Source: Oscillospiraceae bacterium
GTDB lineage: Bacteria; Bacillota_A; Clostridia; Oscillospirales; Oscillospiraceae
DNA length: 8,412 bases
Reading direction: 5' to 3'
NCBI GenBank assembly: GCA_017627975.1
Contig: JAGAFT010000101.1
Location: 1 to 8,412, forward strand
The notes under the pieces were generated by a model. It was not told the origin of the DNA. It saw only the letters and a program-made list of their open reading frames with translations, and ran no database searches. Position 1 is the first letter of the stretch. Each line of letters starts with the position of its first letter. Shown piece after piece: positions 4,951-8,412 of this stretch. Both the position numbers and the translations under genes were made by a program.

Positions 4951-6311
4951 AGTATGTGCCCCATGAGTATCAGCGGTTCGCCACGGATTTCATCGTGACA
5001 CACCCGACCGCCGCCATCTTCCTGGACATGGGCATGGGCAAAAGTTCTATTACTCTGACGGCGATTGAGCGGCTGATGTATCAGGACTTTGAGGTGCGGA
5101 AGGTGCTGATAATCGCGCCTCTGCGGGTGGCGAAAAACACCTGGCCTGCTGAGATCCAGAAGTGGGATCACCTGAACGGCCTGACCTGGTCTGTGATCAT
5201 CGGGACACAGCAGGAGCGCATGGCGGCGCTGCGCAGAGAGGCTGACATCTACCTGATCAACCGCGAAAACACACAGTGGCTGATTGAGAAAAGCGGGATG
5301 CCCTTTGACTACGACATGGTGGTGATCGACGAACTGTCTTCCTTCAAAAGCTGGCAGTCCAAGCGATTCAGGAGCCTGATGAAGGTACGCCCCTTTGTCC
5401 GCCGCATCGTCGGCTTGACGGGCACACCCAGCAGCAACGGTCTCATGGATCTGTTTGCGGAATTCCGTGTGCTGGATATGGGCCAGCGGCTGGGCCGCTT
5501 CATCGGACAGTACCGGAATGCGTTTTTCAAGCCCGACAGGATGAACGGCCCCATCGTGTACAGCTATAAGCCGCTGCCCGGCGCGGAGGAAGAAATCTAC
5601 CGCCGGATCGGAGACATCACGATCAGCATGAAAGCCTGCGGGCACCTGAAGATGCCGGAACTGATCTCCACGACCTATGAGGTGGAAATGTCTCCCGGCG
5701 AACAGGAACAGTATGATGCCATGAAGCAGGAACTGGTGCTCTCCCTGCCGGACGGTGAAGTGACCGCCGCCAACGCCGCTGTGCTGACAGGAAAGCTCCT
5801 GCAGATGTCCAACGGCGCGATCTATACGGATGAGGGAAACACCATCCAGATTCACGACCGGAAACTGGATGCCCTGGAAGACATCATCGAAGGCATGAAC
5901 GGCAGGCCCCTGCTGCTGGCCTACTGGTTCAAGCATGATCTGCAGCGGATTACGGAGCGCCTGACACAGATCGGTGTGCCCTTTGAAAGGTTGGATTCGG
6001 AAACCTCCATCAAAAGGTGGAACGCGGGACAGATACAGGTCGGACTGGCGCACCCGGCATCCACCGGGCACGGGCTGAACCTGCAGGACGGCGGGAACAC
6101 AATCTGCTGGTTTTCGCCGATATGGTCTCTGGAACTGTACCAGCAAACGAACGCCCGCCTGTTCCGGCAGGGACAGAAGGCCAGCACCGTTGTGGTCACG
6201 CACATCGTTACCAAAGGCACCGTGGATTCCAGAGTGCTGAAGGCACTGGAAGAAAAGGATCGGATTCAGGAAGCCCTGATCGCAGCGGTGAAAGCCGAGG
6301 TGAAGCGATGA
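4947..6311 (+). CDS. SNF2-type DEAD/DEAH-box helicase/translocase, compact phage form
   Basis: This 454-aa superfamily 2 protein should use ATP to move along or remodel DNA. Domain 1 has the N-terminal HEYQRFA motif (Q9), Walker A LDMGMGKSS (26-34), motif Ia IIAPLRVAKNTW (55-66), the DEAD-box-type sequence VIDELSSFKS (126-135, D128 and E129) and motif III GLTGTPSSNG (156-165). Domain 2 has motif V GHGLNLQDGG (374-383) and motif VI QQTNARLFRQGQ (399-410, R404 and R407), a strongly SNF2-like signature. No extra domain is fused and it is about the usual phage length. The ribosome binding site is GGGAGG eight bases upstream. The start overlaps the 107-aa gene and the stop overlaps the 72-aa gene, both as ATGA. 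Likely role: fork or recombination-intermediate remodelling beside the VRR-NUC nuclease. Confidence 0.92.
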   Translation: MKYVPHEYQRFATDFIVTHPTAAIFLDMGMGKSSITLTAIERLMYQDFEVRKVLIIAPLRVAKNTWPAEIQKWDHLNGLTWSVIIGTQQERMAALRREADIYLINRENTQWLIEKSGMPFDYDMVVIDELSSFKSWQSKRFRSLMKVRPFVRRIVGLTGTPSSNGLMDLFAEFRVLDMGQRLGRFIGQYRNAFFKPDRMNGPIVYSYKPLPGAEEEIYRRIGDITISMKACGHLKMPELISTTYEVEMSPGEQEQYDAMKQELVLSLPDGEVTAANAAVLTGKLLQMSNGAIYTDEGNTIQIHDRKLDALEDIIEGMNGRPLLLAYWFKHDLQRITERLTQIGVPFERLDSETSIKRWNAGQIQVGLAHPASTGHGLNLQDGGNTICWFSPIWSLELYQQTNARLFRQGQKASTVVVTHIVTKGTVDSRVLKALEEKDRIQEALIAAVKAEVKR

Positions 6312-6526
6312 CCGGATATCAGGCGCTGGCCAACGGCATCATCGAACAGGCCGCGAAGGATTACCGGGCGGCGCTGAAAACCCTGCGGCGGCACCCGGAT
6401 TCCAAAGCGTCAATGGCAACGGCCATGGAGGTGGAGCGATTCTTCCACTCCTCCTGGTTCGCTGTCCTGACAGACATCGACCCGGATTACCTGATTGAAA
6501 GACTGAGGAAGGAGGCGGTGAAATGA
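6308..6526 (+). CDS. 72-aa conserved phage hypothetical protein
   Basis: The protein starts MTGYQALANGIIEQAAKDY and is mainly helical, with a basic patch LKTLRRHP (about 23-30) and an aromatic middle (ERFFHSSWFAVL). The open frame extends further upstream within the helicase gene, but the ATG at 6308 is right because GAGG lies seven bases before it and it forms an ATGA overlap with the helicase stop. Its own stop overlaps the next start in the same way. I recall similar short proteins at this spot in Clostridia phages but no assigned function. Its size and position suggest a small DNA- or protein-binding accessory factor of the replication cassette. Confidence 0.78.
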   Translation: MTGYQALANGIIEQAAKDYRAALKTLRRHPDSKASMATAMEVERFFHSSWFAVLTDIDPDYLIERLRKEAVK

Positions 6527-6948
6527 CCGCAAAAGAATATCTGAGCCAGGCATACTGGCTCGACCGCAGAATCAACAGCAAGCTGGAACAGCTGTCTTCC
6601 CTGAACGACATCGCCACCCGGAGCACATCAGTCATGAGCGACGACGTGGTGAGCCGCACCCGGAATGTGCATGCGATGGAGGATGTGATTGCCAAGATCG
6701 TGGACATGAAGGCCGAGGTGAACGCGGAGATTGACCGGCTGGTGGATCTGAAAAGGGACATCATGGAGGTGGTCAAGGCGGTGGACGACCCGGAGCTTCA
6801 GACCCTGCTGGAACTGCGGTACCTGTGCTTCAAGGACTGGCCGGACATCGCCTGCGAGATGCACTGTTCCGAAAGCAACGTGTATAAGGTTCATTCCAGA
6901 GCGCTTCAGGCGGTGCGGGTGCCGAAATTGGATAGCAAATTACAGTGA
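6523..6948 (+). CDS. ArpU/DUF1492-like phage transcriptional regulator (sigma-70 region 4-like HTH)
   Basis: This 141-aa protein has a long helical N-terminal half (residues 1-88, coiled-coil-like) and a C-terminal helix-turn-helix. The HTH segment (about 90-131) reads DPELQTLLELRYLCFKDWPD followed by IACEMHCSESNVYKVHSRAL, the pattern of sigma-70 region 4 and of ArpU/RinA-type phage late-gene activators. It should bind DNA and activate the next block of genes. AAGGAGG lies seven bases before the ATG, which also overlaps the preceding stop as ATGA. The stop codon sits inside a palindrome directly upstream of a promoter-like sequence for metK, a plausible target of the protein itself. Family placement is strong at the level of a phage sigma-like regulator; the exact family is less sure. 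Confidence 0.85.
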   Translation: MTAKEYLSQAYWLDRRINSKLEQLSSLNDIATRSTSVMSDDVVSRTRNVHAMEDVIAKIVDMKAEVNAEIDRLVDLKRDIMEVVKAVDDPELQTLLELRYLCFKDWPDIACEMHCSESNVYKVHSRALQAVRVPKLDSKLQ

Positions 6949-6990
6949 ATTCCACTGTTTTCCAGTAGGCCCCTTATGATATGATATACT
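6942..6990 (+). promoter_or_regulatory. Putative activator site and promoter for the metK segment
   Basis: The interrupted palindrome ACAGTG-AATTC-CACTGT (6942-6958) covers the stop codon of the regulator gene. TTCCACTG (6950-6957) and TTCCAGTA (6960-6967) look like a short direct repeat 10 bp apart. An AT-rich run follows with two overlapping -10 candidates, TATGAT (6975-6980) and TATACT (6985-6990). No good TTGACA -35 box is present, which fits a promoter needing an activator such as the neighbouring ArpU-like protein. This is inference from position and pattern. Confidence 0.5.
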
Positions 6991-7010
6991 CAGCAGAACA
7001 GGATCGAGAG

Positions 7011-7042
7011 AGCCTCGCAGGGACACACCCGGCGGGGCTTTT
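7011..7042 (+). terminator. Terminator-like hairpin in the metK leader
   Basis: AGCCTCGC (7011-7018) pairs with GCGGGGCT (7032-7039) in an 8-bp stem with one G-U pair around a 13-nt loop, and the T run (7039-7042) follows. It could end transcripts of the upstream replication cassette. Because a promoter-like sequence precedes it, it could instead act as an attenuator or antitermination point for metK. The T run is short, so efficiency may be modest. Confidence 0.55.
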
Positions 7043-7070
7043 CCCGTATCCGGACAAGGAGTTGAAGCGC

Positions 7071-8117
7071 ATGCTTTTCACCAGCGAGCAGGTGTCCGCC
7101 GGGCACCCCGACAAGATTTGCGACCAGATCAGCGACGCTATTGTGACCGACTGCCTGAAGCACGACCGGAACAGCCGTGTGGCGGTTGAGGCCATGATCA
7201 AGGATGACCATGTGTATGTGGCCGGAGAGATTACCTCCAAGCACGAACCTAACATCAAGTACCTGGTGCGGGATGTGCTTCTCAGCGCCCAGCCGGATCT
7301 GTACGATACCGTCCAGGTGGAGACACAGATTTCAAAGCAGTCCGGGGACATCGCCCTGGGCGTGGACAAGAAGGGTGCTGGCGATCAGGGCATGATGTTT
7401 GGCTACGCCACGAAGGAAACCGGGAAAATGCTCCCTCTGCCCTTCGTGCTGGCGACGGAAGCCATCGACAGTCTGCAGACCAGACGGCATTCGGCCCTGC
7501 TGCCTGATGCAAAAGCACAGGTGACATACGATTACCGTCGCCGCCGCATCGACACCTTCCTGATCAGCACACAGCATAAAGAAGATGTGGAACCGGATGA
7601 TGTGCTTCACCTCTGCAAGCGGATCATGGAAAACGTCGCGGATGCACATCACCTGAATAAGGATTTCCGTGTGCTGGTGAATCCCACCGGGCGATTTGTA
7701 ACCGGAGGCAGCTTTGCCGACACAGGCGTCACGGGACGGAAGATCATGTGCGACACCTATGGCGGTGCCTGCAGACATGGCGGCGGCGCTTTCTCCGGGA
7801 AAGACCCGACGAAGGTTGACCGGAGCGGCGCGTACATGGCCCGAAAGATTGCCAAGGATATCCTGCGGTATGGTTTTGCAAGGCGTTGCGAAGTACAGCT
7901 TGCCTATGCCATCGGCATTGAGGAGCCGGTCAGTGTGTACGTGAACACCTTCCATACGGGGAAGGTGCCTGCCGCGTATCTGGTCGGCTGGATTCGAAAG
8001 CACTACGACCTGACGCCTGCCGGAATCATTTCTTCCCTGGGCCTGAGGGATGTGAATTACAACAACACAGCGACCCTGGGGCACTTCTGGCACCAGTGGA
8101 TGCCGTGGGAAGAATGA
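7071..8117 (+). CDS. metK: Phage S-adenosylmethionine synthetase (methionine adenosyltransferase)
   Basis: The enzyme makes S-adenosylmethionine from ATP and methionine in the cytoplasm. The start at 7071 (MLFTSEQVSAGHPDK) is supported by AAGGAG nine bases upstream. An in-frame ATG at 6981 would translate the promoter and hairpin and add 30 non-homologous residues. Key motifs are intact: GHPDK (H12, D14, K15), GAGDQG (102-107), DAKAQV (K148), STQH (166-169), NPTGRF (204-209), DTYGG (D228), RHGGGAFSGKDPTKVDRS (R235, K244, K248). At 348 aa it is shorter than cellular MetK (about 384 in E. coli), mainly through trimmed loops and a C-terminus ending right after the conserved PWE. Related metK genes are, from memory, common in Clostridia phages near methylase and terminase genes. 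It may supply S-adenosylmethionine for phage DNA modification, but no methylase is visible here. Confidence 0.95.
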   Translation: MLFTSEQVSAGHPDKICDQISDAIVTDCLKHDRNSRVAVEAMIKDDHVYVAGEITSKHEPNIKYLVRDVLLSAQPDLYDTVQVETQISKQSGDIALGVDKKGAGDQGMMFGYATKETGKMLPLPFVLATEAIDSLQTRRHSALLPDAKAQVTYDYRRRRIDTFLISTQHKEDVEPDDVLHLCKRIMENVADAHHLNKDFRVLVNPTGRFVTGGSFADTGVTGRKIMCDTYGGACRHGGGAFSGKDPTKVDRSGAYMARKIAKDILRYGFARRCEVQLAYAIGIEEPVSVYVNTFHTGKVPAAYLVGWIRKHYDLTPAGIISSLGLRDVNYNNTATLGHFWHQWMPWEE

Positions 8118-8173
8118 TTATTTGCATTGTGTGCCCACAGCCCGTTGACTTTACGGGCATTCAGAGTGAGTAA
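8114..8173 (+). CDS. Possible 19-aa ORF after metK
   Basis: The ORF MIICIVCPQPVDFTGIQSE starts at an ATG overlapping the metK stop as ATGA, and ends at TAA 8171-8173. The only upstream purine run, GGGAAG (8107-8112), is very close to the start codon. It has one CxxC pair and no other feature. It may be a coupled micro-gene, or just chance reading through a hairpin-containing gap. Confidence is low. Confidence 0.2.
   Translation: MIICIVCPQPVDFTGIQSE
8140..8158 (+). other. Small hairpin between metK and the last gene
   Basis: GCCCGT (8140-8145) and ACGGGC (8153-8158) form a perfect 6-bp stem with a 7-nt loop, TGACTTT. No T run follows, so it is not a typical terminator. It may be an mRNA-processing or stabilising structure, or an operator upstream of the next gene. 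Confidence 0.4.
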
Positions 8174-8206
8174 TGGCATGCAAAAAACGCAAAGGAGGTT
8201 TTTCTC

Positions 8207-8412
8207 ATGACCATTACGACGAACACGACCGACCGCAAGGCGCTGGCCAAGGCCATCGCCGAAGAACTGGGCACCACTGCCCGCTACCTGGGCCTGCCTA
8301 CCTACGGATACCAGATTGGCGACTTCACCGTCGACCATGACGGGAACATCATTGGTGAGGATTTCGGAGCCCTGCAGGATTTCCTGCGGAGGACCGAATA
8401 CGTCAGCGACGA
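8207..8412 (+). CDS. Conserved accessory/phage protein, N-terminal part only ('virulence-related' family by resemblance)
   Basis: The gene starts at the ATG at 8207, preceded by an excellent AAAGGAGG site (8191-8198, spacing 8), and runs off the window after 68 codons. It begins MTITTNTTDRKALAKAIAEE and continues with a compact alpha/beta segment containing LGLPTYGYQIGDFTVDHDGN. From memory this N-terminus resembles a protein widespread in Clostridia mobile elements, often labelled virulence-related, without proven function. It is separated from metK by about 90 bp but has the same direction, so it may share the metK transcript. The visible part carries no catalytic motif, and the name should be treated as tentative. 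Confidence 0.7.
   Translation, partial: MTITTNTTDRKALAKAIAEELGTTARYLGLPTYGYQIGDFTVDHDGNIIGEDFGALQDFLRRTEYVSD

Noticed and set aside
4815..6203. A 462-codon minus-strand frame opposite the SNF2 helicase
   Set aside because: Antisense shadow caused by codon bias. The composition is unnatural (many His, Gln, Arg), no motif is present, and the opposite strand is convincingly coding.
6981..7070. A 30-residue N-terminal extension of MetK from an ATG at 6981
   Set aside because: The ATG lies in the -10-like run, the extension crosses a terminator-like hairpin, and MetK homology starts at 7071, which has a good AAGGAG site.
6997..7070. A SAM riboswitch or SMK box in the metK leader
   Set aside because: Only a single hairpin with a T run is visible in about 75 nt. 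I could not match the core pairings of a SAM-binding RNA, so only a terminator-like hairpin is annotated.
7332..8093. A 253-codon minus-strand frame opposite metK
   Set aside because: Shadow of the highly conserved metK reading frame, with no domain of its own.

Overview
The window looks like the DNA-replication and recombination (early) block of a temperate phage or prophage from a GC-rich, probably gut-associated member of the Clostridia. The inference rests on gene content and order: a DUF2800-type nuclease, a P4/D5-type primase-helicase, a stand-alone VRR-NUC nuclease, a small SNF2-type helicase, an ArpU/sigma-like late regulator and a phage methionine adenosyltransferase (MetK). Strong AGGAGG-type ribosome binding sites and dense ATGA stop/start overlaps fit a Firmicutes phage. 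No integrase, repressor, terminase or structural gene is visible, so prophage, free phage or phage-like element cannot be told apart here. The host genus cannot be named.

Left part (1-1522, minus strand): a leftward operon of a 56-aa small protein, a 120-aa phage protein and a DUF2800 PD-(D/E)xK nuclease with a Cas4/AddB-like cysteine cluster, cut by the window edge. The first two overlap by 35 bp out of frame and the second and third by 8 bp.

Divergent intergenic region (1523-1827): it holds three copies of an unusual repeat, two pointing right and one pointing left. Each has a CGGACAG core and a TTTTCCGG box at exactly the same spacing. The leftward copy also folds into a perfect 10-bp hairpin followed by five T, like an intrinsic terminator. 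This is the least explained structure in the window.

Central and right part (plus strand): a 19-aa leader ORF is coupled by ATGA to a 756-aa primase-helicase (1884-4154). An AT-rich 192-bp gap (4155-4346) follows, with direct and inverted repeats, which is a candidate origin or control site. A tightly overlapping cassette comes next: VRR-NUC nuclease, 107-aa helical protein, SNF2 helicase, 72-aa protein and ArpU/sigma-like regulator. A palindrome over the regulator's stop codon, a promoter-like AT-rich run and a terminator-like hairpin lead into metK (7071-8117). A final gene begins at 8207 and runs off the edge.

Working model: the primase-helicase opens and primes the phage origin. The SNF2 and VRR-NUC proteins process or remodel replication and recombination intermediates. 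The DUF2800 nuclease belongs to the recombination arm. The ArpU-like protein probably switches on the segment starting with metK, whose product supplies S-adenosylmethionine, perhaps for phage DNA methylation.
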